Positions 7,729 through 17,312 of a stretch of DNA of 64,000 nucleotides are shown in pieces. The notes below the pieces were generated by a model. The model did not search any database and was not told the origin of the DNA. It saw only the letters and a program-made list of their open reading frames with translations. The translations under genes and the position numbers were made by a program. The stretch's first letter is position 1, and each line of letters begins with the position of its first letter. Source of the stretch: Pseudomonas sp. 10-1B (lineage in GTDB: Bacteria; Pseudomonadota; Gammaproteobacteria; Pseudomonadales; Pseudomonadaceae); the NCBI RefSeq assembly GCF_000935045.1, contig NZ_JYKS01000004.1:330725-394724 (forward strand), written 5' to 3'.

Positions 7729-8396
7729 AGGTTCAGCACTTTCAGGCCCTGGTGATCGGCGCGCTGTGCCTCGGCGCCGCCGTGCTCGCCGCCGAAACGT
7801 ACAACCATCACCAGCAACTGGTCGAGCTCCAGGCCACCGCCCGCGATACCCCTGCCGATCCTGCCCCGGCTCTACGCCGCGACATCGATGCACTGAGCAA
7901 TACGCTCGCGACGCTCCAGCCGCAGGTAGCAGCGCTGGGCGAGGCGCAAGGCCAGAGTGCCTCAGCGCAGGCAGGCCTCAGCCAGCAACTGGCTGATCTG
8001 AGCGCTTCACTGAAAGTGCTTCAAGCGACACCCCGTGGTCCGAGTAACGCCGATTTGACCAGACTGGAACAACGACTGGCCGCGGTTGAATCGGCGATCG
8101 AGAAACTGTCGACGCCCGCCGCTGTACCAGCGGCCGCCATCACACGACCGGCTACGGCCACCGGCCAGAAAACCAAGGCCAAATCCCCGGCGCCGCCCTT
8201 CACCCTGCTTGGGATCGAGATCCGGGGCGCCATTAGGTTTGTGGCAGCCCTGCCCGCCGGTGCGCGGTCATTGTCGGCTGTGCACCTGCTGCAGCCCGGC
8301 GACAGCCTGAACAACTGGCAGTTGCGTACGATTCGCGAGGACCAGGCCGTGTTCCACGTCCCGGGGCATGGCGACCGCACACTATCTCTACCGTGA
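7725..8396 (+). CDS. conserved ICE inner-membrane protein with coiled coil
   Basis: 223 residues: one N-terminal membrane anchor (about 8-24, LVIGALCLGAAVLAA), a long heptad-rich coiled coil (30-135, rich in Leu/Ala/Gln), an Ala/Pro/Lys linker, and a C-terminal beta domain (PFTLLGIEIRGAIRF ... LLQPGDSLNNWQLRTI). That last part looks like PilP/GspC-type periplasmic domains in layout. Translationally coupled to the PilL-N gene. It probably bridges inner membrane and pore, by analogy. The family name is not certain. Confidence 0.75.
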   Translation: MKVQHFQALVIGALCLGAAVLAAETYNHHQQLVELQATARDTPADPAPALRRDIDALSNTLATLQPQVAALGEAQGQSASAQAGLSQQLADLSASLKVLQATPRGPSNADLTRLEQRLAAVESAIEKLSTPAAVPAAAITRPATATGQKTKAKSPAPPFTLLGIEIRGAIRFVAALPAGARSLSAVHLLQPGDSLNNWQLRTIREDQAVFHVPGHGDRTLSLP

Positions 8397-8406
8397 AGAG
8401 GTGCTT

Positions 8407-9126
8407 ATGGCTCGGCTCTTCGTCCTCTCCCTCATCCTGCTCCCCGCCGGCCTGCTGGCAGACTCGGCATGGAGCGCGCCGACGCTGGTCGACTCTGCCC
8501 CGCAGTACAGCGAGCAGACGCCACTGGACCAACAGCATTCCGCTGCAACTCAAGCCAAGGCCTGGGGGCTGACCGATGACGAATGGGCCATGTTCAAGCG
8601 CCTGCAGGCCGGGCCTCGCCACTACTGGTCGCCCCAACTCGACCCGCTCACCACCCTTGGCGTGGAGGCCAACTCAGACCAGGAACGACAGCGCTATGCC
8701 GAGCTGCAGGTCCGCCTCGAAGCCAAACGCGCCGAACGCGAGTTGGCCTACCAGAAAGCCTACACCGCCACCTGGGTGCGCCTGTTCCCAGGAATGCTGC
8801 CTGTGCAGGGCATGGCCGACGACGCAGCGTCCACGAGCAACAGCCGCACGGCCCTGTTCGTGGAAGAACAATGCCCAACCTGTGTGACCCGTACCCAGCA
8901 GTGGCTGCGTGCCGGCGCACGCCTGGACGTGTACCTGGTCGGCAGCCAAGGCGACGATGCGCGTCTGCGCCAGTGGGCGCGTGGCGCTGGCATTACCCCC
9001 GCCCAAATCAGCGGCGGTCAGGTGACCCTCAACCACGACCGCGGTCGCTGGTTCGCGCTGGGCGCCAGCCGCCCGTTGCCGGCACGCTTCCAACAGGTAG
9101 ACGGAAAATGGCAGCGGCTCGACTGA
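8407..9126 (+). CDS. ICE protein, PFL_4693 family (TIGR03759)
   Basis: 239 residues with an N-terminal signal peptide (ending near SAWSAP). The middle region 'WGLTDDEWAMFKRLQAGPRHYWSP..LDPL..LGVEA' is the hallmark of the family. A C-terminal thioredoxin-like half carries a CPTC motif (EEQCPTCVTR, about residue 155-163). It is probably exported to the periplasm, where the CxxC pair may act in disulfide chemistry during pore assembly (inference). The start at 8407 follows GAGGTG. The end overlaps the transglycosylase gene by 19 nt. Confidence 0.88.
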   Translation: MARLFVLSLILLPAGLLADSAWSAPTLVDSAPQYSEQTPLDQQHSAATQAKAWGLTDDEWAMFKRLQAGPRHYWSPQLDPLTTLGVEANSDQERQRYAELQVRLEAKRAERELAYQKAYTATWVRLFPGMLPVQGMADDAASTSNSRTALFVEEQCPTCVTRTQQWLRAGARLDVYLVGSQGDDARLRQWARGAGITPAQISGGQVTLNHDRGRWFALGASRPLPARFQQVDGKWQRLD

Positions 9127-9662
9127 TCCTCGCCCTGGCCTTGACCGCGGTCAGCGCTGTCCAGGCGGCCGCCCTGCCGCCGCCAGCCTATCAGTTGGCC
9201 GCCGCGCGGGCCGGTATCCCCGCCTCCGTGCTGTTCGCCATCGCCTTGCAAGAAAGCGGCACGCCGCTGCGCGGTCACCTCATGCCCTGGCCCTGGACCT
9301 TGAATGTTGCCGGCACGCCGCAGCGCTTTGCCAGCCGCCATGAAGCCTGTGCCGCGCTTCGCCTGGCGCTCTCCGACCACAACCCCAAGCGCATCGATGT
9401 CGGACTGGGACAGACCAACCTTGGCTACCACCCGGACCGCTACCCCAGCGCCTGCGACGCCCTCGACCCACGTGAGAACCTGGCCGTCACCGCCGACCTG
9501 TTGCGTGCGCACTATGCTGACACGGGCGACTGGGTGGTGGCGGCCGGCCGCTATCACCGGCCAGCCGGCGGTGCACCCGCGGCGCGCTATCGCAGACAGT
9601 TCAGCCGACACTGGCAGCGCATCCAGGCGGTTGCGTCTTTTCCTGGAGGGAGACAGCCATGA
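9108..9662 (+). CDS. lytic transglycosylase (SLT domain), conjugation-associated
   Basis: 184 residues with a signal peptide (about 1-22). An SLT/lysozyme-like domain runs from 'YQLAAARAGIPASVLFAIALQESG', where the Glu of LQESG is the probable catalytic acid, through 'RIDVGLGQTNLGYH'. It would cut peptidoglycan locally to let the mating channel through the wall. This matches the transglycosylase that follows PFL_4693 in this ICE class. The ATG at 9108 lies inside the previous gene's end; the stop overlaps the next ATG by 4 nt. Confidence 0.9.
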   Translation: MAAARLILALALTAVSAVQAAALPPPAYQLAAARAGIPASVLFAIALQESGTPLRGHLMPWPWTLNVAGTPQRFASRHEACAALRLALSDHNPKRIDVGLGQTNLGYHPDRYPSACDALDPRENLAVTADLLRAHYADTGDWVVAAGRYHRPAGGAPAARYRRQFSRHWQRIQAVASFPGGRQP

Positions 9663-10078
9663 ACCGCTCATGCCCGGTGGCGCTGGTCATCTGTCTGTCG
9701 TTACCGCTCGCCGCGCTCGCCACTCCGAGCATGCCTGCCGATCCCAGCAAACTGAAATGGGTGCTGCCGGTGCGCAGCGAGCGCCTCACGCCGGGTACCG
9801 TGCCGCCTAGAACGCTGGACCTCCCCGCCATCACACCGCTGTTCCTGGTCGGGCATGACCTTGCGTCCCTGGAGTGGTTGTCCCGCCATGCGCAGGTTCT
9901 GCGGGACCTGGGCGCCAGTGGACTGGCGGTCGAGGTCACCGACGTCCAGGCCTTGCGCCGCATCCAGGCGGCAGCCCCTGGGGTGAACATCTGGCCGGTG
10001 AGTGGCGACGACATCGCCGAGCGGCTGGAGCTGCAGCACTACCCCGTGCTCATCACAACCACCGGCCTGGAGCAATGA
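9659..10078 (+). CDS. ICE protein, PFL_4695 family (TIGR03765)
   Basis: 139 residues with a signal peptide (cut after LAALA). The mature part contains 'TPLFLVGHDLASLEWLSRHAQVLRDLGASG' and ends with a short conserved tail. It is an exported conjugation protein of unknown activity, always next to the transglycosylase and TraD in this class. Coupled to the previous gene (ATGA) and 9 nt before traD. Confidence 0.88.
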   Translation: MNRSCPVALVICLSLPLAALATPSMPADPSKLKWVLPVRSERLTPGTVPPRTLDLPAITPLFLVGHDLASLEWLSRHAQVLRDLGASGLAVEVTDVQALRRIQAAAPGVNIWPVSGDDIAERLELQHYPVLITTTGLEQ

Positions 10079-10087
10079 GGAAACATC

Positions 10088-12214
10088 ATGGGCGATCACG
10101 CGATGGAATCCCTGCTGCGGCCAGCGGTGGAGCTGTACACCGTGGGCATCTGCGCCGGTGCCGGTGCCCTGTGCCTGCACTCGCCCTGGGCAGTGGCACT
10201 GTCGCCCGAGGTCGGCGCCGGGATGGCCCTGGCCTACACCGCGTTCGGCCTCAAGCGGCTCAATGAGGCACGAATCGTCCTGCGTTATCGGCGCAACATC
10301 CGACGCTTACCGCGCTACTCGCTGACCAGCCGACAGATTCCGGTGAGCGGCAAGCGCCTGTTCATGGGCCGCGGCTTTCGCTGGACCCGCCTGCATACGC
10401 AGCGCCTGCTCGAGGCGCAGGACCCGGCGCTGGCCCGCTACGTCAACCAATCAGCCGCCTTTCAATGGGCACGCCGAATGGAGCATGCGCTGGAGAAGGC
10501 CCCTCCCGGGTTGTCGCTCCTGCCCCGCCTGACCGCATGGAACAGCCCGTTCAATCCGGTGCGTCCGCTGCCGCCGGTCGGCGGCTCACCGTTGTTGCAT
10601 GGCGTCGAGCCGAATGAGCAGGAGGTCTCGTTGCCATTGATCGAACGCGTGGGCCACACGTTGGTACTGGGCACCACCCGGGTAGGTAAAACACGTGTGG
10701 CCCAGGTTTACATCACTCAGGATATCCACCGGCCCACTCGGGAAGTGGTGATCGTCTTCGATCCCAAGGGCGATGCCGAGCTCCTCACCAGCATGTATGT
10801 GGAAGCGAAACGAGCTGGCCGCGAGAACGAATTCTACGTCTTCCACTTGGGCTGGCCGGAGATCTCCGCACGCTACAACGCCATCGGCCGCTTTGGTCGG
10901 ATCTCCGAAGTGGCCACACGAATCGCCGGCCAACTGAGCGGTGAAGGCAACTCCGCAGCGTTTCGTGAGTTCGCGTGGCGCTTTGTCAACATCATCGCTC
11001 GCGCCCTGATCGAACTGGGCCGGCGCCCGGACTACCTGCAGATCCAGCGGCATGTGGTAAACATCGATGCGCTGTTCATCGAATACGCCCAGCACTTCTT
11101 CGCCCGCCATGATCCGCAGGCCTGGGAAGCGATCGTGCAGATCGAGGGTCGCCTCACCGAAAAGAACATACCGCGGCACATGATTGGCCGGGAAAAGCGC
11201 GTAGTCGCGATCGAGCAATACCTAACCGCCAAACGCATCTTCGATCCGGTGATGGACGGCCTACGCTCAGCCGTGCGTTATGACCGCACCTACTTCGACA
11301 AGATCGTCGCCTCACTCCTGCCGTTGCTGGAGAAGCTCACCAGCGGCAAGACGGCGCAACTGCTCGCCCCCAACTATACCGACCTGGCCGATCCACGGCC
11401 TATCTTCGACTGGCTGCAGGTCATCCGCAAACGCGGCATCGTCTACGTGGGCCTAGATGCGCTGTCCGATGCCGAAGTCGCGGCCGCCGTCGGTAACTCG
11501 ATGTTTGCCGACCTGGTTTCCGTGGCCGGCCATATCTACAAGCATGGCATCGACCACGGCCTGCCAGGCTCCTCCAGCGCGGCGGATAAGGTCCCTATCA
11601 ACCTGCACGCTGACGAGTTCAACGAGCTGATGGGCGACGAGTTCATTCCGCTGATCAACAAGGGCGGGGGTGCCGGTATCCAGGTCACCGCGTATACCCA
11701 GACCTTGAGTGATATCGAGGCGCGCATCGGCAGCCGGGCCAAGGCCGGCCAGGTCATCGGTAATTTCAACACCTTGCAGATGTTGCGGGTGCGGGAAACC
11801 GCGACGGCGGAATTGCTGACCAATCAACTACCCAAGGTCAATGTACAAACGCGTACCCTGGTCTCCGGCGCGACCGACACCGCGGACCCCGATGCTCACA
11901 CGGACTTCACCTCATCCTCGCAAGACCGTGTCACCACCACCGCCGTGCCGCTGATCGAGCCCGCACACATCATCGCCCTGCCCAAGGGCCAGATGTTTTC
12001 ATTCCAAGAAGGCGGGCAACTGTGGAAGGTACGGATGCCGCTGCCCAAACCGGCCAGTGAGGATGCCATGCCAGCGGACCTACAGACCCTCGCTGCACGC
12101 ATGCGCGAGTCCTACAACGCCAATGCGGGTAACTGGTGGACCAGCGCCGGAGGTGCGCCGACGGTCGACTTCGATCCCGAGATGCCACCGCCTGGACGTA
12201 GACGTGCCTCGTAA
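10088..12214 (+). CDS. traD: conjugative coupling ATPase TraD (SXT/TOL type)
   Basis: A 708-residue type IV coupling protein that links the relaxosome to the secretion channel. N-terminal membrane segments (about 10-55) are followed by an ATPase with Walker A GTTRVGKT at 195-202 and Walker B VIVFDPKGD around Asp225. Conserved later motifs include LHADEFNELMGDEF and the arginine-rich VTAYTQTLSDIEARIG. The length matches the TIGR03743/TOL TraD group. The start at 10088 follows GAGGAAA. It lies between PFL_4695 and PFL_4697, as expected. Confidence 0.95.
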   Translation: MGDHAMESLLRPAVELYTVGICAGAGALCLHSPWAVALSPEVGAGMALAYTAFGLKRLNEARIVLRYRRNIRRLPRYSLTSRQIPVSGKRLFMGRGFRWTRLHTQRLLEAQDPALARYVNQSAAFQWARRMEHALEKAPPGLSLLPRLTAWNSPFNPVRPLPPVGGSPLLHGVEPNEQEVSLPLIERVGHTLVLGTTRVGKTRVAQVYITQDIHRPTREVVIVFDPKGDAELLTSMYVEAKRAGRENEFYVFHLGWPEISARYNAIGRFGRISEVATRIAGQLSGEGNSAAFREFAWRFVNIIARALIELGRRPDYLQIQRHVVNIDALFIEYAQHFFARHDPQAWEAIVQIEGRLTEKNIPRHMIGREKRVVAIEQYLTAKRIFDPVMDGLRSAVRYDRTYFDKIVASLLPLLEKLTSGKTAQLLAPNYTDLADPRPIFDWLQVIRKRGIVYVGLDALSDAEVAAAVGNSMFADLVSVAGHIYKHGIDHGLPGSSSAADKVPINLHADEFNELMGDEFIPLINKGGGAGIQVTAYTQTLSDIEARIGSRAKAGQVIGNFNTLQMLRVRETATAELLTNQLPKVNVQTRTLVSGATDTADPDAHTDFTSSSQDRVTTTAVPLIEPAHIIALPKGQMFSFQEGGQLWKVRMPLPKPASEDAMPADLQTLAARMRESYNANAGNWWTSAGGAPTVDFDPEMPPPGRRRAS

Positions 12215-12249
12215 GCGGCCCGGCAACAATCGAGTCCTGCGGAGCCCGT

Positions 12250-12978
12250 ATGCCCACCACCCCACCCAGCCAACCTCCGGCACAACGACGTCCGGGGCTC
12301 ATTTTCGGTACGGTCGAGCTATGCCTAAGGCTACTGGGCCTGCTGTTCGCCGCGCTGGTGTTCTCCATCGTGCTGGAGTTCGCGGGCATGCTGTGGTTCT
12401 GGCCGGAACAAGGCTGGCATCACAGCCATGCCATGTGGCAGACCGAACTCGGCTGGCTCAGCAGCCACTTTAAGAGTTCGTTGCTCGTCCAAGAGCCGGC
12501 GCAAGCGACCGCGAAAATTCTTGAGCACCTGAACGACTGGGTCGTGGTCCGCTCCGGATGGGTGCAATCCGACGCCTACTTGAAGCTGCTCAGTCGCGAG
12601 GCGTCGCTGCAGGGGCAGTTTGCCCAGGTTTACGTTGTGCTACAGGACTACCTGTTGGCAGCCCTGTTTACAGTCTTCACTTTCGTGGTGCGCCTGGCCG
12701 TCCTGACCCTAGCTATGCCCATTTTTCTGCTGGCCGTTATTACCGGTGCTGTCGATGGTTTGATACGACGCGATCTGCGCAAATTCGGGGCGGGCCGGGA
12801 AAGCAGCTTTGTCTACCACCGAGCGAAACGGACATTGCCTTCGCTGATGGTGAGCCCCTGGGTAATTTACCTTTCTCTTCCCTGGTCGCTCAACCCCAAC
12901 TGGGTGCTGCTGCCATGTGCCGTACTGCTTGGATGGATGGTGGCAATCACAGCTGCAACGTTCAAAAAATATCTTTGA
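12250..12978 (+). CDS. ICE membrane protein, PFL_4697 family (TIGR03747)
   Basis: 242 residues with about four membrane segments (near 20-45, 130-155, 160-175, 205-235) and a soluble middle containing 'WLSSHFKSSLLVQEP'. This family follows TraD in PFGI-1-class elements and probably supports coupling-protein function. It is the last gene of the first conjugation block. Cargo DNA (a MITE, recombinase remnant and more) begins just after its stop. Confidence 0.88.
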   Translation: MPTTPPSQPPAQRRPGLIFGTVELCLRLLGLLFAALVFSIVLEFAGMLWFWPEQGWHHSHAMWQTELGWLSSHFKSSLLVQEPAQATAKILEHLNDWVVVRSGWVQSDAYLKLLSREASLQGQFAQVYVVLQDYLLAALFTVFTFVVRLAVLTLAMPIFLLAVITGAVDGLIRRDLRKFGAGRESSFVYHRAKRTLPSLMVSPWVIYLSLPWSLNPNWVLLPCAVLLGWMVAITAATFKKYL

Positions 12979-12993
12979 GCGTCCGCTATCGAC

Positions 12994-13154
12994 CCAGGCT
13001 GTGTGAAAACGCTTGGCACGATCCGGCTGGTTAGAAAACGACCAGAATTTCGCGCTCCTGCGCGAAATCTGGGTTAGCTGAATAACCAAGCCATTTCAGA
13101 TTTCACGTACGCTCGCGCTCTTCAGAGACCCGTTTGGGTTTTCACACAGCCTGG
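12994..13154 (+). mobile_element. MITE-like element related to the IS1182-family IS
   Basis: A 161-bp non-coding segment with 17-bp terminal inverted repeats, CCAGGCTGTGTGAAAAC at 12994-13010 and its exact complement at 13138-13154. The same ends bound the full IS at 17831-19492. An internal dyad (ATTTCGCGC...GCGCGAAAT) is present. Its inside is clearly related to a second such element at 21507-21665, so both are probably non-autonomous copies moved by the same transposase. Confidence 0.75.
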
Positions 13155-13234
13155 ACCCATAGCAGTCGGTGATGACAGGCAGAAATTGACCAGAAGCGGT
13201 TACAGGGAAAAATCAGGGTCTGCTCAGACAGCAT

Positions 13235-13717
13235 TTACTGCGGTAACTTTTGAGGCTGATAATGCCGGACAGCACCGTTCTCGTTGATCAAGCGCTCGCC
13301 CCTCGTCGCCTCTACCAGGCGAACAAACCAAAACCAGCAATCCTCACGGCCATAAGGTACTGCATCAATAATTTGGAGAACCTCCTGCCGGGAGTAAGCT
13401 CTCCAGGCCTCTAGAGCCACCCGCGTTTGCTCAGTAAACTCAAATTGCACTGGTCGCTGGGTTTTCTGCTGGATCACTATTGCTCCCGATGACACGTGCT
13501 CCCCATGCGCAACGTCGCGTACACGAAGCTTGGTCAAATCGCAGGCTCGTAGTTTGCTGTCGATGGCCAGATCGAAGAGAGCTAAATCACGAGTTTCCTC
13601 CGCGACTTGGAGCCTTACCCGAATGGCCCAGATATCGTTGAGTCGGAGCGGGGCTTTCTGCCCGACCAATTTTCCTTTGTTCCAAGGTTGATGGCTGTTG
13701 GTAGTAATGGTGCTCAT
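13235..13717 (-). pseudogene. truncated tyrosine recombinase
   Basis: 160 codons. The N-terminal part (PWNKGKLVGQKAPL, RDLALFDLAIDSKLRACDL, VRDVAHG) matches the catalytic-domain start of short phage-type integrases, including the first conserved Arg in 'SKLRACDL'. The C-terminal His-x-x-Arg and the nucleophilic Tyr are absent: after 'EAWRAYSRQ' the sequence is unrelated. It therefore cannot recombine on its own. ATG 13717 has GGAGG upstream; an in-frame ATG at 13783 is less likely. It is a remnant of an integration event next to a MITE. Confidence 0.7.
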
Positions 13718-13928
13718 GGCTTGTCCTCCACGTGAGGGAGGACAAGGATGGTCAGCCCGATCCAGGGGCGTTAACCGATCCATATCGGGCAGTGTTTCTT
13801 CATTCCGACAGATTAGCGATGCTTTGGCCTTTCAACGCGTATGAGTGCCGTAAAGCGTGGAGTCGAGATCGATGTCGTGATACTGTCAATGCGACATCAT
13901 TCAACTCATCCAAAACGCGAAGGCGAAA

Positions 13929-14546
13929 ATGACATCTGCTATCGAAACCGGTCGCTTCAAAGCCAAATGCAAAGCAAAAGAAACGTACATTGTTATTGAA
14001 AAAACAAAAGAAACCAAAGAGCCGAGAGGTCGTGGCGAGCAGACTGTAATCACCTTGCAAAAAACGTACTTCCTGGAAACAGAAGAGAAAGTCAACAAGC
14101 TCAACAGTACGGATTTTCTGATAATAAAAAAAGACCTTGTAATACGTAAGGTGGAGCCCTTTATCAGCAAGGCTATTGTCACTGACATTAAAACTCTTTT
14201 TGATGGGCTTAAAAATTTAGCGCTATGCCTTGCTATGCTTCTAGCGCTGCCAACGATGCAGGTAATGGCAGCTTCAACTTATGATCATCGCTGGTTTACT
14301 GTAGGCTTTATCTGGGCTGGTTTGGCGATGATTGTTCTGCTCATTCTGTATAATTTCATATGGCTTTATTCAACCATGGAGGGCAAACTAAAATCAAAAT
14401 TTTTGAACAGCATCTCTAGGACCGTAGCTATTCTAATTACACTATTTACTTTCTTTTGCGCGACAGTTATCACGTACCCAAAATTGATCCTGTCCCCATC
14501 CGGTTCGGACGCCATTATTGACTTGGTGAGAGCAATGCCAAAATGA
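13929..14546 (+). CDS. hypothetical membrane protein, low GC
   Basis: 205 residues. A basic soluble N-terminus (~1-85, many Lys) is followed by three predicted membrane helices (about 93-112, 125-147, 165-185). Base composition is distinctly AT-richer than the ICE core, with codons such as AAA, ATT and TTT. This indicates foreign cargo. I see no known domain. The AAA ATPase and another membrane protein nearby might work with it, but they are on the other strand. Function unknown. Confidence 0.6.
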   Translation: MTSAIETGRFKAKCKAKETYIVIEKTKETKEPRGRGEQTVITLQKTYFLETEEKVNKLNSTDFLIIKKDLVIRKVEPFISKAIVTDIKTLFDGLKNLALCLAMLLALPTMQVMAASTYDHRWFTVGFIWAGLAMIVLLILYNFIWLYSTMEGKLKSKFLNSISRTVAILITLFTFFCATVITYPKLILSPSGSDAIIDLVRAMPK

Positions 14547-14740
14547 ATCTCTACCATCTTGAATAAACGCTGCTCTAAACTCAAGAATATCGTTGAAAAA
14601 TCACTAGGGTTCGCAAGTGGCCGGTTACCAGTGACTTCTTTCAACCCATAACGGCCCTTCGCGAGTCGTAATTCTGACTTTATACCATATTTGTGGAAAT
14701 GGCATGTTTGGGAACACTGCTGTATCAGTATGGGTTGAGG

Positions 14741-15454
14741 TCAGCTTTTCGAGCATCCGGGAGTATCAGACCGTTTGTAGGGGTAGAACAGGCTCTCTGT
14801 CGTTATGCTCTTGAGGCCCTGTTTTGGCAGCTGTAGCGTCCGAAACGTAACTCCTGACTTGTCACATTTTTGCAGTTGGAGCAGATACAGCATGTCTTCC
14901 GACTCGGCGACCTGGCATCCCTCATACTGATCAAGATTTGTATAGACTACCCGACGTTTAACACATTCTGATGCCTGCTTCAGCGCTGCTGAGCGGCCAT
15001 CGTCTGAGGGTAACCTTACCAACAAGAACCAAGCAAAAGTCAGCAGGCCAGCGATTATGCAGATCGCTCCAACACATACGGCCATCCCGCGGTTTTCGAT
15101 CGCACGATTGAGAGCATGGGCAATCCATTTTGGGAGTTGCTGGGGCTCGCCCGGCATTTCTCTGGTTTTCTCCAGGAGAAATAAGAGGAAAGCGACGATT
15201 CCGACTAGGGCCATGCCAAAAGCCAAAGCCCCGATGTAAGACCCAACTCGGGCAGCTCCGTAGGCAAGGATTTCCTGACCGCCGATGCCCAGCCGCTCGA
15301 TAGCTACATCCATTGTCAAGTAATACTTCTCAAGGTATGCGTACCCACTGAGCGTGAATGCTCCGACCATGCTAGCGATGAGTAAGGCGGCTTCGATTCG
15401 CAAGTATGGCCTGATTCGTTTTGGGCTTGCGTCTTGCTTGGCCATGTCGGTCAA
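14741..15454 (-). CDS. hypothetical membrane protein
   Basis: 237 residues with three or four membrane helices (about 22-42, 70-95, 120-145) and a C-terminal soluble domain carrying several Cys (SECVKRR, YEGCQV, LQKCDKS, DTPGCSKS). The Cys may form disulfides if this domain is periplasmic. Same strand as the ATPase upstream, 297 nt away, so co-transcription is possible but not shown. No family recognised. Possible part of a cargo system with the ATPase. Confidence 0.65.
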   Translation of the reverse strand: MTDMAKQDASPKRIRPYLRIEAALLIASMVGAFTLSGYAYLEKYYLTMDVAIERLGIGGQEILAYGAARVGSYIGALAFGMALVGIVAFLLFLLEKTREMPGEPQQLPKWIAHALNRAIENRGMAVCVGAICIIAGLLTFAWFLLVRLPSDDGRSAALKQASECVKRRVVYTNLDQYEGCQVAESEDMLYLLQLQKCDKSGVTFRTLQLPKQGLKSITTESLFYPYKRSDTPGCSKS

Positions 15455-15751
15455 ATCGTCGCTCCTGAAAAATTAATTAGAGGGAGAATTGTACCTCAGG
15501 CTTTTCATCAATCGAACGAGTGACTTCCACTTTATGCTCAAGATATGCGGTCGACAGATTGAGAGGGAGGCTGTGGGGTCAGGTTTCTAATGTCCACTTC
15601 TGGCGATTGCAGCCCTTCGTAAGCAGCCATTTACGAACAGCTGCTTTCGACCCAAGCTGCCAGTCGGAAGGCTCCGATCATCAAGCTAGTATTGCCACTT
15701 CTTGCGAAGGCACAGTGCATTGACCATTGGGAAAAAAGCTAAAAATAGTGC

Positions 15752-17128
15752 TTAGCCCTTTTTGTCATCCTTAAGGCCAATACCTACAGGAACGCTTGAT
15801 TGAAATCGACGATAGCTGCCCATGGGACTAGGTCGTGGATTAATCAGCTGTTTAGGTACTTTAGCTTCATCCATCCAAAGTTGAACACCATTAGTTTCCG
15901 CCAATAGCCTCACATAGCCCCGGAGCATATTTTCACTGAACTGATACCAGCCAGTACGATTGTCGCTCATCTTTTTCAGTACTGAGCCGTGGCTTGGCTT
16001 GGTTAGCGTATTGAGGCGCTGGCTGAATTTCTTGCGATCAATAGGAGTTAGCGTCTCCTGTGGGTTAGCATGATTGAGATCGCGAATAATTCGTTCGTAC
16101 GACGCATAGATACTGTCGGTTTTGCGATGCAAAATTGACGTATCTGCACAGGCCCACAATGCATGGTGAAAATCTTGACTATGTCTAGTTGTCGCTAGGT
16201 CATACGGCTTGCGGATATGTTCCTGAACCGTTTCCACCGCCTTTTTTAGCGCTTCATTGTAATGAGAGAAATTAGCAAGCTGCAACGTCTCTGGATCATC
16301 GTAAATCGCCCATAGTAGATGCTCTGTGATTAGGTGGACGTAGTAAGGGAAACCGTCGCTGATGCCAGCGACCCGATATTTTATCTCATCGTCATAGTCG
16401 ATATTGAAGGCTTCGAGTGCCTCTACCAAAATGTCCCAACGAGAGTCCCAGGAAATCGGCGAAAGCTGTATGGGGAATAGCTGACGAATGCTGGACTGGT
16501 GCCCGCCGAGGACATCGTCTAGTGACGCTGCAATTCCGCTAAAAATGATAGGAACGTAGATGCCTGAGTCCCCCATCTTTTTCAAGAACTCGGCAAATTT
16601 GTACCTTTCCTCAGCTTCTTGGATTGCATCAAATTCGTCAATGACTATGATAGGTCTTTCCGAGTGTATCTCTCTGATGTCAGATATTACACTCAATGCT
16701 TGTTCCATGTTACATACAGATGGCACATCAGGCTTGGATGAGGACTTGGCAAGGATCTCGAAATTAAAAAACTTAAGATTAATGCCAGTTTTGGTTTGAA
16801 TTTCCTTGCCATCTAAGTTTTCGACTAGGCTTGCGGCAATACTCTGCATAATCTCATAGAAAGTACTCGTGCGCGTACACCCGATCTGGATAATGTCTGA
16901 GTCAGAGGACTGATATTGCAAAGCAGCGGTCTGTGCGAGAGATGACTTACCGATACCGCGATCACCGTAGATGAACATGTGACGGCCTTTGGCAAACAAA
17001 GCACGACGTATTTCCTCAAGCTCCTTATGCCGGCCTTTAAGCAGCTCAATGGAGCTAATCGGCTCTGCTGGACGTACATGCTCGTGCACGGTGGTGCCAA
17101 ACTCTTCCTCTGAGTAGCCTTCAATCAT
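15752..17128 (-). CDS. AAA/Orc-like P-loop ATPase
   Basis: 458 residues. An Orc1/Cdc6- or STAND-like ATPase core (AAA_16-type) has Walker A GDRGIGKS at 55-62 and Walker B IVIDEFD at 161-167. Sensor-like and lid regions follow (FSGIAASLDDVLGGH; GISDGFPYYVHLITEHLLWA). The C-terminal ~150 residues look like winged-helix or helical repeats without a clear effector domain. Such stand-alone ATPases occur in genomic islands and some defence systems; no partner nuclease is visible here. AT-richer than the ICE core. The role is open. Confidence 0.75.
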   Translation of the reverse strand: MIEGYSEEEFGTTVHEHVRPAEPISSIELLKGRHKELEEIRRALFAKGRHMFIYGDRGIGKSSLAQTAALQYQSSDSDIIQIGCTRTSTFYEIMQSIAASLVENLDGKEIQTKTGINLKFFNFEILAKSSSKPDVPSVCNMEQALSVISDIREIHSERPIIVIDEFDAIQEAEERYKFAEFLKKMGDSGIYVPIIFSGIAASLDDVLGGHQSSIRQLFPIQLSPISWDSRWDILVEALEAFNIDYDDEIKYRVAGISDGFPYYVHLITEHLLWAIYDDPETLQLANFSHYNEALKKAVETVQEHIRKPYDLATTRHSQDFHHALWACADTSILHRKTDSIYASYERIIRDLNHANPQETLTPIDRKKFSQRLNTLTKPSHGSVLKKMSDNRTGWYQFSENMLRGYVRLLAETNGVQLWMDEAKVPKQLINPRPSPMGSYRRFQSSVPVGIGLKDDKKG

Positions 17129-17312
17129 TGCAGTTTTCTCGCTGTGATTATCTTGCAGGGTCGGTGTAGCTTGCAGGTATGCCGCATGATATCACTTTGG
17201 ACACTGACGCATCTTTCGCCACATACCCGAGACGGATCAGCTAGCACCGATGGGCTGCAATGGGCCGAAAGCCGCCTTTCGCAGCACCTAGCGCCTCCAG
17301 AGCAACTGCCGC

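Noticed and set aside
15520..15723. Small plus-strand ORF between two minus-strand genes
   Set aside because: Contains common Pseudomonas intergenic filler sequence and has no coding pattern.
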